From positions 1 to 64,000 of the forward strand of contig CAKPMX010000001.1 of NCBI GenBank assembly GCA_934168205.1: 64,000 nt of DNA, in the 5' to 3' direction. The notes under the pieces are model-generated. The model saw only the letters and a program-made list of their open reading frames with translations. It made no database searches and was not told the origin of the DNA. Below, piece after piece: positions 36,251 through 44,028 of the stretch. The stretch's first letter is position 1; each line of letters starts with the position of its first letter. A program made the translations under genes and the position numbers. Origin of the DNA: an uncultured Bacilli bacterium (GTDB lineage Bacteria; Bacillota_I; Bacilli_A; RF39; UBA660).

Positions 36251-37051
36251 ATGAACAGCAACAATAAAAAAATGTGTATACCAAATAATTGTTTTATACC
36301 AGGTCCTACTGGACCAACTGGTCCTAAAGGAAATGGCATAAACATTTTAGGAAGTTATGATACATATGAAGAATTAATAAAGAACCATCCCACCGGTTCG
36401 AAAGATGATGCTTATATAATTAACGGTGATCTATTCATCTGGTCAGACAAAGAAAAGAACTGGATTAACACCGGTAAAGTTCAAGGTCCCAAGGGAGATC
36501 CGGGTCCTAAAGGAGACCAAGGTGAAAAAGGAGATCCCGGTCCTAATACCGTTAGAGCAGCATACCTAGTAACATTTAATGGTACCGAATCAAAAACTGG
36601 TATAACTATAGATTCAAACGGAACATTACCAATTGAAAGAAAAGAATTAGATTTAACAAATCTTGTTAATCTAAATCAAACTGAAAACACAATCAGTTTC
36701 AATGTCATAGGTTGCTACCGAATAAGTATAATTGTATCTGCTTATGTAAAAGGTATAGAAACGCCATATAACAAAACAAAAGACTTTGTCACTCTCGGAT
36801 TAAGAGAAAAAGATACTGACAATATCTACATTGGAACAAGTTCTTGGTATGAAACAGAAACAGCTAAACAAAATATAATGGAAGGAATGCTTGCTATAAC
36901 AGATACAAAAAAAGAATTTGAATTAGTAAACATAGGCAGTAAAAGCATCTGCTTAATAACACCAGACATAGAAAATATAAAATCAAAGTCATACTTCACA
37001 AATTCACTTGTAACAGTATTCATAGAATACTTAGGAAAACAAGTAATATAA
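36251..37051 (+). CDS. Collagen-like surface protein (BclA-like)
   Basis: 266 residues without a clear signal peptide. Two Gly-X-Y blocks (about 18-29 and 79-98) flank a short folded insert (about 33-75, GSYDTYEELIKNHPTGSKDD, ending FIWSDKEKNWINTG) of the type seen in phage-tail and exosporium collagen proteins. Residues about 105-266 form a C-terminal globular domain resembling TNF/C1q-like trimer domains. Two N-terminal Cys could cross-link trimers. SD AAGGAGG. It diverges from the fibre operon, so both surface systems share one control region. Confidence 0.85.
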   Translation: MNSNNKKMCIPNNCFIPGPTGPTGPKGNGINILGSYDTYEELIKNHPTGSKDDAYIINGDLFIWSDKEKNWINTGKVQGPKGDPGPKGDQGEKGDPGPNTVRAAYLVTFNGTESKTGITIDSNGTLPIERKELDLTNLVNLNQTENTISFNVIGCYRISIIVSAYVKGIETPYNKTKDFVTLGLREKDTDNIYIGTSSWYETETAKQNIMEGMLAITDTKKEFELVNIGSKSICLITPDIENIKSKSYFTNSLVTVFIEYLGKQVI

Positions 37052-37054
37052 ATT

Positions 37055-37081
37055 AAAAAGATAGCCAAAGCTATCTTTTAT
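37055..37081. terminator. Terminator after the collagen-like gene
   Basis: Arms AAAAGATAG/CTATCTTTT around CCAAAG, with T/A tracts on both sides. Confidence 0.85.
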
Positions 37082-37271
37082 CTTGAATAAGTTTTATATC
37101 ATTAATATCATCATCAAAAGTATATTTACCACCAGTTTCTACTTGTCTGAAATAAATACTTGCTAAATAATTTTTATCAAAAGGAACATTATTAAATGTT
37201 GCATTTTCAAATGTATCATTGTTATACCAAGACCATATGTAATACCAAAAGAAATATTCATAATTAATTAC
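37071..37271 (-). pseudogene. C-terminal gene fragment without a start
   Basis: An open frame of about 66 codons has coding-like composition: aromatic-rich EYFFWYYIWSWYNNDTFEN, then IYFRQVETGG and a charged end DIKLIQDKR. It is closed upstream by TAG (37272-37274), and no usable start codon lies in frame. The only ATG nearby (37262) is in another frame and gives about 30 residues. It looks like the 3' remnant of a deleted gene; parent family unknown. Confidence 0.45.
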
Positions 37272-37344
37272 CTATAAATCTATAATAAATTATGATAATA
37301 ATAACAATATGAAAATGACTATAACCTAAATACAAGTAAAAAAA

Positions 37345-37776
37345 CTACCTATTTAATTCACCAGTATTTTCTTCTAATATTTCAAATATTATATCTTTTA
37401 CTGAATTCCAAGTGTTTTTTAAACTATCATAACTCAAAGTCTCTTCAACTTTATCAAATGGAGTCCAAATAAGATCATGTGTATCTTCACTTTGATTATC
37501 ACTTTCTCCATTATCTATCGCAAAAAACATATAACAAGCACAATCCTCTCCACTTGGTGTAGTATATTTTTCTAAAAAAGGATCATATTTATCTATTATT
37601 TCAGCTACTCTTCTTGTTTCCTCTGCGGTTTCTCTAATAGCCGCTTCTTTTGATGTTTCGCCTTCTTCAACATGTCCCTTTGGAAATGAATAATCATTTT
37701 GTTTTTTCCTATAAATCAATGCAACCTCTTTTGTTTCTCTTCTTATTAAAAAACATCCCGCCTTTTTAGTAATCAT
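37345..37776 (-). CDS. NUDIX hydrolase, Ap4A-type, variant box
   Basis: 143 residues. The protein starts AGCFLIRRETKEVALIYRK, and the NUDIX box is PKGHVEEGETSKEAAIRETA followed by EETRRV. The Gly usually following EExG is replaced by Arg; the metal-binding Glu residues REXXEE are all kept, so activity is possible. General layout is that of bis(5'-nucleosyl)-tetraphosphatase-like enzymes. It is not closely linked to the following anchored protein gene, which has its own terminator. Confidence 0.85.
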   Translation of the reverse strand: MITKKAGCFLIRRETKEVALIYRKKQNDYSFPKGHVEEGETSKEAAIRETAEETRRVAEIIDKYDPFLEKYTTPSGEDCACYMFFAIDNGESDNQSEDTHDLIWTPFDKVEETLSYDSLKNTWNSVKDIIFEILEENTGELNR

Positions 37777-37803
37777 ATAATTTCCTCTTTTCTTTAATTT
37801 AAC

Positions 37804-37832
37804 TAAAAATAAGTAGAAATTCTACTTATTTT
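37804..37832 (-). terminator. Terminator of the 252-residue anchored protein gene
   Basis: Arms AATAAGTAGA/TCTACTTATT overlapping the stop codon, T5 on the minus strand. Confidence 0.85.
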
Positions 37833-38584
37833 ACACTTTCAATACTATAAAAACTATATAAATTATCATCAGACATCTTAAATGTATAAAGATATTTAGC
37901 ACTTTCAACTATAGAACCAGTTTTGTCTTCTACATCTAATGATTCATATACCCTAACAGTATCTCCTTCTCTTTCAGCTTTATATATATCATAGTTATAT
38001 GTAAAGTCTTTAGAGAATAAATTATCTTTTTTACCCTTAGAATATAAAACATAAGAATCAATATCTTCATTATATACATATGTATCATTATCTGGATTTA
38101 CTTTAATATTAACACCAGTACTCATTTGGAATTTATCTCCAAATACTTCTTGATATGATCTTTCAACATCTTCTCTTTTAATAATAGTTTTATCACTACA
38201 TACTAATTTTCCAAAGGCATTTTCACTAGGTAAAGTAGTACAATCATCTGCTGCTAAAAAATCTACTCCCTTAAGATTTAAATAAGCTAAAACCATTTTA
38301 TTTCCTTCAGTCATATCAGCAATTATACTACTGCTTTCTCCATCATACATCCAATAAGGAGAAGTAGATTTAAAATCATGTACTGTAGTATATAAACTTT
38401 GTACTAATCTACTATTCTTATCTAGGCTAACTACTGTAACTTTCTCTTTACCAGAAAAAATTGCTTTAAATACAAATATTACAACAATAATACCAACTAT
38501 TCCAATTATTGCTAAAAGTAACATTTTATTATTAAAAGATTTTTTAGTACTTTTACTTTTTGAAACCATTTCATCAAATTTCAT
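37826..38584 (-). CDS. Single-pass membrane protein of unknown function
   Basis: 252 residues: a Lys/Ser-rich cytoplasmic start (1-19), one membrane helix (about 21-43), then an outer domain with YTTVHDFKSTSPYWMYDGES, a Cys pair in DDCTTL and LVCSDK, and a C-terminal strand set ending FYSIESV. No family recognised. The gene is 18 nt downstream of the zinc dehydrogenase gene in the same direction, so it is probably co-transcribed. Confidence 0.8.
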   Translation of the reverse strand: MKFDEMVSKSKSTKKSFNNKMLLLAIIGIVGIIVVIFVFKAIFSGKEKVTVVSLDKNSRLVQSLYTTVHDFKSTSPYWMYDGESSSIIADMTEGNKMVLAYLNLKGVDFLAADDCTTLPSENAFGKLVCSDKTIIKREDVERSYQEVFGDKFQMSTGVNIKVNPDNDTYVYNEDIDSYVLYSKGKKDNLFSKDFTYNYDIYKAEREGDTVRVYESLDVEDKTGSIVESAKYLYTFKMSDDNLYSFYSIESVK

Positions 38585-38602
38585 AATTAATCACCATCAA
38601 TT

Positions 38603-39628
38603 CTATTTATTAGGATCAACTAGTATTTTAACAGCGTCGTCTTTACCAGATGTTAATCTTTCGTATGCTTTTTGAACATCTTCCAATGAAACTACATCAT
38701 CAACAAATTTTAATGTTTCTATTTTCTTACTTGCCATTAAATCAATACAAGTTTGGAACTCTTCTTTTGTATAAGCAATTGAACCTTTAATAGTTAATTC
38801 TCTCATAACTGAAACAATTGTAGGTATTGTAACTGTTCCTAAAGAAACACCAACTAAGATAACTCTACCGCCCGGTCTAACAGCCATTAAAGCTGAACTA
38901 ACTGCAGGTGAGTTTCCACAGCATTCAATAACAACATCAAAACCACCATTAGTAATTTGTGTAGTTTTTTCTAACATCTTAGTATCCTTAGCATCAAACC
39001 ATTCGTCTGCAACTCCAAGTCTAACACTCTTCTTACCACGAGCATCATTCGTCTCTGATAAAGCTACATAACTAGCTCCTTCCATCTTCGCAAACATTGC
39101 TGAAACAAGTCCAATGATACCTCCACCGATAACTAATACCTTCTCACCTATTTTTATATCAGCTAAATGTATAGCATGTAATCCAACAGCACTAGGTTCA
39201 ACCATCGCAACTTCATCATCACTAACACTATCAGGTACTTTTAATACCATATCTGGTCTAATAGCCATTTTAGGTGCTAAAGCTCCAGGATTAGTTAAAG
39301 AAAGACCAGTAGCTTTAGTCCAAGTTTCAGGACAATATTGTGGATTACCTGTTAAACATGCACTACAATGTCCACATGGAGAAATAGGTAAAGCAGTTAC
39401 TCTGTCTCCTACTTTTAAATCTTCTCTACTACCAGGATTATAAACAACTCCACAATACTCATGACCCATGACTAATCCAGCTGGCTCACCAGTATCCCAG
39501 TAATGAATATCAGATCCACAAATACCAGATTTTTTAACATCAATCAAAACACTTCCATCAACACTAACTGGCTCATCTATTTCACTAATTTCAAATTTTT
39601 TTACATCTTTTAACTTAACACATCTCAT
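38603..39628 (-). CDS. Zinc-dependent medium-chain alcohol/polyol dehydrogenase
   Basis: 341 residues. Catalytic zinc ligands: Cys in SGICGSDIHYW and His-Glu in MGHEYCGVV. The structural zinc site is PCGHCSACLTGNPQYC. The Rossmann motif is VIGGGIIGLVSA. Family members act on sorbitol, xylitol, threonine or butanediol with NAD(P); the CGSDIHYW signature leans to the sorbitol/xylitol branch. SD AGGAGG. A substrate cannot be fixed, but a phosphoketolase elsewhere in the window would give pentose products a use. Confidence 0.93.
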   Translation of the reverse strand: MRCVKLKDVKKFEISEIDEPVSVDGSVLIDVKKSGICGSDIHYWDTGEPAGLVMGHEYCGVVYNPGSREDLKVGDRVTALPISPCGHCSACLTGNPQYCPETWTKATGLSLTNPGALAPKMAIRPDMVLKVPDSVSDDEVAMVEPSAVGLHAIHLADIKIGEKVLVIGGGIIGLVSAMFAKMEGASYVALSETNDARGKKSVRLGVADEWFDAKDTKMLEKTTQITNGGFDVVIECCGNSPAVSSALMAVRPGGRVILVGVSLGTVTIPTIVSVMRELTIKGSIAYTKEEFQTCIDLMASKKIETLKFVDDVVSLEDVQKAYERLTSGKDDAVKILVDPNK

Positions 39629-39723
39629 AAATGAACTCCTCCTATCATCTAATATAATAATACCATAAATAAAGAAAAAATAAATATTTTTATGACAAAA
39701 TCTGTCTATAAGAAAGGAAAAAA

Positions 39724-40797
39724 ATGAAAATATGTGTTTATGCCATTTCTAAAAATGAAGAAAAATTTGTCAAACGTTGGACCGAATCCATGAAAGAAGC
39801 AGATGAAATATACGTTTTAGATACTGGCTCAACTGATAATACTGTAAAGCTTTTAAAAGAAAATAATGTCCATGTCAAAATAAAAGAAATAATACCTTGG
39901 CGTTTTGATGCAGCCCGTAATGAATCTTTAAACTTAGTCCCTCTCGATACAGATATATGTGTTTGCACAGATTTAGACGAAGTCTTTGAAAAAGGTTGGA
40001 GAAAACGTCTAGAAGAAGCCTGGCAAAAAGATACAACTAGAGCTAGATATACATATAACTGGAGTCTTAATAAAAATAATATCCCAAAAGTTACTTTTTA
40101 TACAGAAAAAATACATACCAGAAATAACTACACTTGGATAAACCCAGTTCATGAAGTATTATCCTGTTCAACAAATGAAAACTCCATAATAATAAATGAC
40201 ATAGTTTTAAACCATTATCCAGATATTACAAAAAGCCGTAGTAGTTATTTACCATTATTAGAACTAGCTATAAAAGAAGATCCAAGCAATGACCGAAATA
40301 TGCACTATTTAGGTAGAGAATATATGTACTATGGCTACTGGAAAAAAAGTATTAAAACATTAAAAAAACATCTCTCACTAAAAAGCGCTACTTGGAAAGA
40401 TGAACGTTCTGCATCAATGCGTTATATCAGTCGCTGTTACAAAAATTTAAAAAAATATGATCAAGCTAAACTCTGGCTAGATAAAGCTATTAAAGAAACT
40501 CCATACTTAAGAGAACCATATGTCGAAAAAGCTCTTCTAGCCTACTTACAAGAAAACTATTTAGAAGTAGAAACATACTGTCTAAAAGCTCTAACCATAA
40601 CATATCATCCCAAAACTTATATAAATGAAGTATTTGCCTGGGATGAAACAATATATGACCTACTATCAATAAGTAACTATTATCAAAGAAGATATAACTA
40701 CGCTATTTACTTTGTAAATTTAGCTTTAGAAATATCTAAAGATAATAAAAGACTTCTAAATAATAAAAAAATCTTCATTGAAAAAGAAAAAAATTAA
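39724..40797 (+). CDS. Family 2 glycosyltransferase with TPR-like C-terminus
   Basis: 357 residues, cytoplasmic. The GT-A domain (1-165) has CVYAISKNEEKFVKRW, VLDTGSTDNTVKLL, PWRFDAARNESL and the metal-binding DxD in CTDLDEVFE, then HEVLS. Residues about 185-357 form helical pairs of TPR type (MHYLGREYMYYGYWKKSIKT, RYISRCYKNLKKYDQAKLWL). This combination is common in Bacillota enzymes that glycosylate proteins or surface polymers. Acceptor unknown. It is monocistronic and overlaps the convergent MscS gene by 4 nt. Confidence 0.92.
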   Translation: MKICVYAISKNEEKFVKRWTESMKEADEIYVLDTGSTDNTVKLLKENNVHVKIKEIIPWRFDAARNESLNLVPLDTDICVCTDLDEVFEKGWRKRLEEAWQKDTTRARYTYNWSLNKNNIPKVTFYTEKIHTRNNYTWINPVHEVLSCSTNENSIIINDIVLNHYPDITKSRSSYLPLLELAIKEDPSNDRNMHYLGREYMYYGYWKKSIKTLKKHLSLKSATWKDERSASMRYISRCYKNLKKYDQAKLWLDKAIKETPYLREPYVEKALLAYLQENYLEVETYCLKALTITYHPKTYINEVFAWDETIYDLLSISNYYQRRYNYAIYFVNLALEISKDNKRLLNNKKIFIEKEKN

Positions 40798-40824
40798 TCT
40801 CCCGTATAAAGATTAATTTTTTTT
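40786..40824. terminator. Bidirectional terminator between GT2 and MscS genes
   Basis: Arms AATTAATCT/AGATTAATT with A/T runs on both sides spans the overlapping 3' ends. Confidence 0.85.
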
Positions 40825-41669
40825 GCTTTATAAGCCAAATAAATTTTATTCCAAATAACACTCTCTATATATCTAGCTTTTTTAGGATGCATTAAAAATC
40901 TAACATTAAGTTCTACATGGTCATCAACTATCTTAGTATAAATAATAGGATCAAACTTATTAAAATATATTCTATTAGTAGTATTAACATCATCTATTAA
41001 ATTCTTCATCTTCTTAGGAATACTCTTAATAGTATCTAAACTATTAACTATCTTATATATTTCTTTCTTATTACTTTCTAAATCAGCATCTAAAGAAACT
41101 TTTACTACAATTTCATCCCATATATATTTAAATCCTTTATTAATATTTTTAACCGGTTTAGAAACAATAATAGAATTAGGATAATGAATAACTATACCAG
41201 TAGACTGTCCATTATCCTCTTTAGTAGATACTTCAAGTATTTCAAAACTAAAAGCTGAAATACTCATAACATCTCCTTTTGTATCTTCTATTTGTATACG
41301 ATCTTCTACTTTAAAAGGCTTCTTAAATTTAATATAAATACCACAGAAAAAATTAAGTATAAAGTCTCTTAAAGCAATAGTCATTGCTGCTGAAATAACA
41401 CTAATAAAAGTCATTAACCCTTTAATATAATCATTAAATAAAAATATAAATACTAATATTTCTAAAATATTCAAAGTAACTTGATAAGCCTGATTAGAAA
41501 CAAATTCTCTTCTACCTGTTGTAATTTTTTGTATTACTTTTTTACCTAACACTTTTAAAATACGAAAAATAAATATCACAACTAAACTAGTTAGTAATAA
41601 AACAATATATTTTTCTTCTAAAGTAGTAGCTTTAGCTAAAGTACTACATATTTCTTCATATAATTTCAT
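40794..41669 (-). CDS. Small-conductance mechanosensitive channel (MscS family)
   Basis: 291 residues. Three membrane segments (about 20-42, 65-85, 88-112). The pore helix is followed by the beta domain FKKPFKVEDRIQIEDTKGDV and SFEILEVSTKEDNGQSTGIV, then the alpha/beta domain from about 195. It opens under membrane tension to release solutes on osmotic downshock. Its beta-domain insert is slightly longer than in E. coli MscS. SD AAGGAGG precedes the ATG. Confidence 0.92.
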   Translation of the reverse strand: MKLYEEICSTLAKATTLEEKYIVLLLTSLVVIFIFRILKVLGKKVIQKITTGRREFVSNQAYQVTLNILEILVFIFLFNDYIKGLMTFISVISAAMTIALRDFILNFFCGIYIKFKKPFKVEDRIQIEDTKGDVMSISAFSFEILEVSTKEDNGQSTGIVIHYPNSIIVSKPVKNINKGFKYIWDEIVVKVSLDADLESNKKEIYKIVNSLDTIKSIPKKMKNLIDDVNTTNRIYFNKFDPIIYTKIVDDHVELNVRFLMHPKKARYIESVIWNKIYLAYKAKKINLYTGD

Positions 41670-41770
41670 AAAATCCCTCCTTAAAAGTCAAGAATATAAA
41701 ATATAGCACAAATACTCAATAATTAAAAGCACTAAGTATAACATATGTAAAACTTTACACAAAGTTTACA

Positions 41771-41796
41771 AAAAAAGATATCCTAAGATACCTTTT
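41771..41796 (-). terminator. Terminator of the 42.5-41.8 kb gene pair
   Basis: Arms AAGGTATC/GATATCTT with T7 on the minus strand at the gene's end. Confidence 0.82.
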
Positions 41797-42553
41797 TCTT
41801 TAAAATATTACCAGTAACAATTAATCCAATACCAATAACCAGTAATACAATGGAATATATTAATCCTGACATGTAGTTAACTGATACTTCTACTTCAGCC
41901 ACACTTTGAACAAGATAAGTTAATAACATCATAGCACCAGCTGTTACTACTGAAGATATAATTGAACAAATTCCAAATACTTTCATTGTTTTAAAGTAAG
42001 CTTTTTGTAACAACCAAATAAGTAAAGTTAATACACAAATAGTAATAAACATCTTAACTTTAAATGATGTAGAAATTAAATTTGTATAAGCTTTAGCAAC
42101 TTGTACACTCTCCTCATCTTCTTGTTCAGTAAATGAACTATAAAGTTCTTCTGTAATATTATCTAATTCTTGACTACTTTTAAATGCATCTAATACTTCA
42201 TCTGTAACTTTAAGTTTTTCTTTAAAGAATTCTTTATTATTATCAATAACTTCAATTATATCTTTTCTAATATCCTCTCTTGTCAAATTATTAGAACCAG
42301 CCATTCCATAAATAAATGCATCTATATATTTATCAATGAGATTAGATACATCTTCATTAGCAAAAAACTCATCAACTTCTTCTTTTGTAACATCTAAGTC
42401 CTCCGCTATATCTTCTTTACTTTCTTCAATTACAACCGTTTTTAATTCTTTAACTAAAGCAAAACGTGCAGAAAACGAAAAAACAAATACTGAAATACTA
42501 CTTATTAACGCAATGGATAATAATACTACACCTATTTTTTTTAATACATTCAT
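41783..42553 (-). CDS. Integral membrane protein with acidic extracellular loop
   Basis: 256 residues. One N-terminal membrane helix (about 7-27), an acidic helical outer region (35-155: EESKEDIAEDLDVTKEEVDE, EKLKVTDEVLDAFKSS), then three membrane helices (about 163-250). No family recognised. It starts inside the stop codon of the gene upstream (ATGA overlap), so the two are coupled and may work together at the envelope. Confidence 0.8.
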   Translation of the reverse strand: MNVLKKIGVVLLSIALISSISVFVFSFSARFALVKELKTVVIEESKEDIAEDLDVTKEEVDEFFANEDVSNLIDKYIDAFIYGMAGSNNLTREDIRKDIIEVIDNNKEFFKEKLKVTDEVLDAFKSSQELDNITEELYSSFTEQEDEESVQVAKAYTNLISTSFKVKMFITICVLTLLIWLLQKAYFKTMKVFGICSIISSVVTAGAMMLLTYLVQSVAEVEVSVNYMSGLIYSIVLLVIGIGLIVTGNILKKKVS

Positions 42554-43950
42554 AAATTTTCTCCTTTCATTTTTTTATTTTTAACAATAAATGTACCTAA
42601 TAAAGATATTGAAATAATAGCCAAAGCTACACATAAAGCTGAAGATGTCTTAGGATTAGTAAGAATATTTTCTATTCTTTTCTCATAAATAACTTCAATA
42701 CTAACATCATCATCAGGCATTACAAATGTTCCATCATCACTAACTTCTATCTCCTTACCAGAACTATCTTTAACAACAATTCTCTTAACTACATAACCTG
42801 TTTTCTCTTTAGTCTTAACTGTAACAGTTTTACCAGGATAGGCGTCATTGATAACTTCAACATCACTATTTTTACTCTCAATTACTTTTTTAGGATAAGT
42901 AAACTTAGTAATATATCCCTTTTTATTAACTCTATCATAGCCAGTAACAATATATCCGTTAAATTCGCCAGTCTCATCATAACTTTCAGCTATAAAAGAA
43001 GGCTCATACGAAAGTTCCTTTTTCCATATCAAGTTTCCATCATAGTCATAACTTGTAAAAGCATAACCAAAATCATCAAAATAAAGCCCCATTAAAATAC
43101 CAACAGGCGTACCATCAGATAACTTATTATTAATAACAGCACTTGGAAAGAAATCAAAGTCAAGATTTCTTTCAAATGTTTTTATACCAGTAATATCAAA
43201 TTTTAACATTTTTGATTTCACATCTGAAGTATAAAATAATCCACCAACGACCACAACAATAAGTTCATTGTCATGCACTAACATATTAGTTGAATTTCTG
43301 TCACCAATACTTTCACAATTAATTTCGGTTCCTGACAAAATATTATTGGCACAAACATAGCAAGAGCCATGATTACCATATTTAGCATAAAATTCAATAG
43401 ACTGATTTGCAACATTTAAAAATCTATAAGACCCATTGTCATAATTTTTAGACCAAAGAACATTACCATTCAAATCATACTTGATTATATAATTTCCAGG
43501 TATCAAAAAAGAATATTTAGAATTGGCAGCAAAATGCATTAAATAACCATCAACAGTACCAGAATCATTGTAACTATAAAAATATCTATAAATATATCCA
43601 TTAACTTTTTTTTGCCAAAGGACTTCATTAGTATCAGGATTTATTCTTTTTATTAAAAAATCATTACTATTTATAGTAACATCCAAATCTTTAACTGTAA
43701 TATTAAATTTATCCCAAATATTTTTATTATCCAAATCATATTTTCTATAGATTTTTCTATCTTTAGAATAAAGAATATATCCATCTACATTACCAGAATC
43801 ATCATAACTAGTCATAGAATAAATATCACTATAAAAATCAAGTAAATCAAAACTAGTCTCAAAACTCTTCTCTAACTCCGATGCATTTACACTCACTGGC
43901 AAAACTAAACATAATGAAATAATTAAAGCTAGAACAAACTTCTTCATCAT
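42550..43950 (-). CDS. Secreted, C-terminally anchored protein with repeated 'SYDDSGNVDGYILY' units
   Basis: 466 residues. Cleavable signal peptide (1-23, ending VNA). Residues about 40-370 contain at least five units resembling YDDSGNVDGYILYSK, SYNDSGTVDGYLMH, SYDETGEFNGYIVTGYD, alternating with 'LDGNVLWSKNYDNGS' strands, which suggests a propeller of PQQ-like blades. A Bacterial-repeat-type domain (KTVTVKTKEKTGYVVKRIVV, then FVMPDDDVSIEVIYEK, about 385-435) precedes a C-terminal membrane helix (about 440-460). Likely surface ligand-binding role; unknown partner. SD AGGATGTGA, and the second ATG (43947) may be the start. Confidence 0.82.
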   Translation of the reverse strand: MMKKFVLALIISLCLVLPVSVNASELEKSFETSFDLLDFYSDIYSMTSYDDSGNVDGYILYSKDRKIYRKYDLDNKNIWDKFNITVKDLDVTINSNDFLIKRINPDTNEVLWQKKVNGYIYRYFYSYNDSGTVDGYLMHFAANSKYSFLIPGNYIIKYDLNGNVLWSKNYDNGSYRFLNVANQSIEFYAKYGNHGSCYVCANNILSGTEINCESIGDRNSTNMLVHDNELIVVVVGGLFYTSDVKSKMLKFDITGIKTFERNLDFDFFPSAVINNKLSDGTPVGILMGLYFDDFGYAFTSYDYDGNLIWKKELSYEPSFIAESYDETGEFNGYIVTGYDRVNKKGYITKFTYPKKVIESKNSDVEVINDAYPGKTVTVKTKEKTGYVVKRIVVKDSSGKEIEVSDDGTFVMPDDDVSIEVIYEKRIENILTNPKTSSALCVALAIISISLLGTFIVKNKKMKGENL

Positions 43951-44000
43951 ATCACATCCTACTCTAAAAAAATTATAACATACAAAATAAAATTTTACAC

Positions 44001-44028
44001 AAAAAAGAAGGATAATTACTTATCCTCC
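44001..44028 (-). terminator. Terminator after clpB
   Basis: Arms GGATAA/TTATCC around GTAA, then TTCTTTTTT on the minus strand. Confidence 0.82.
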
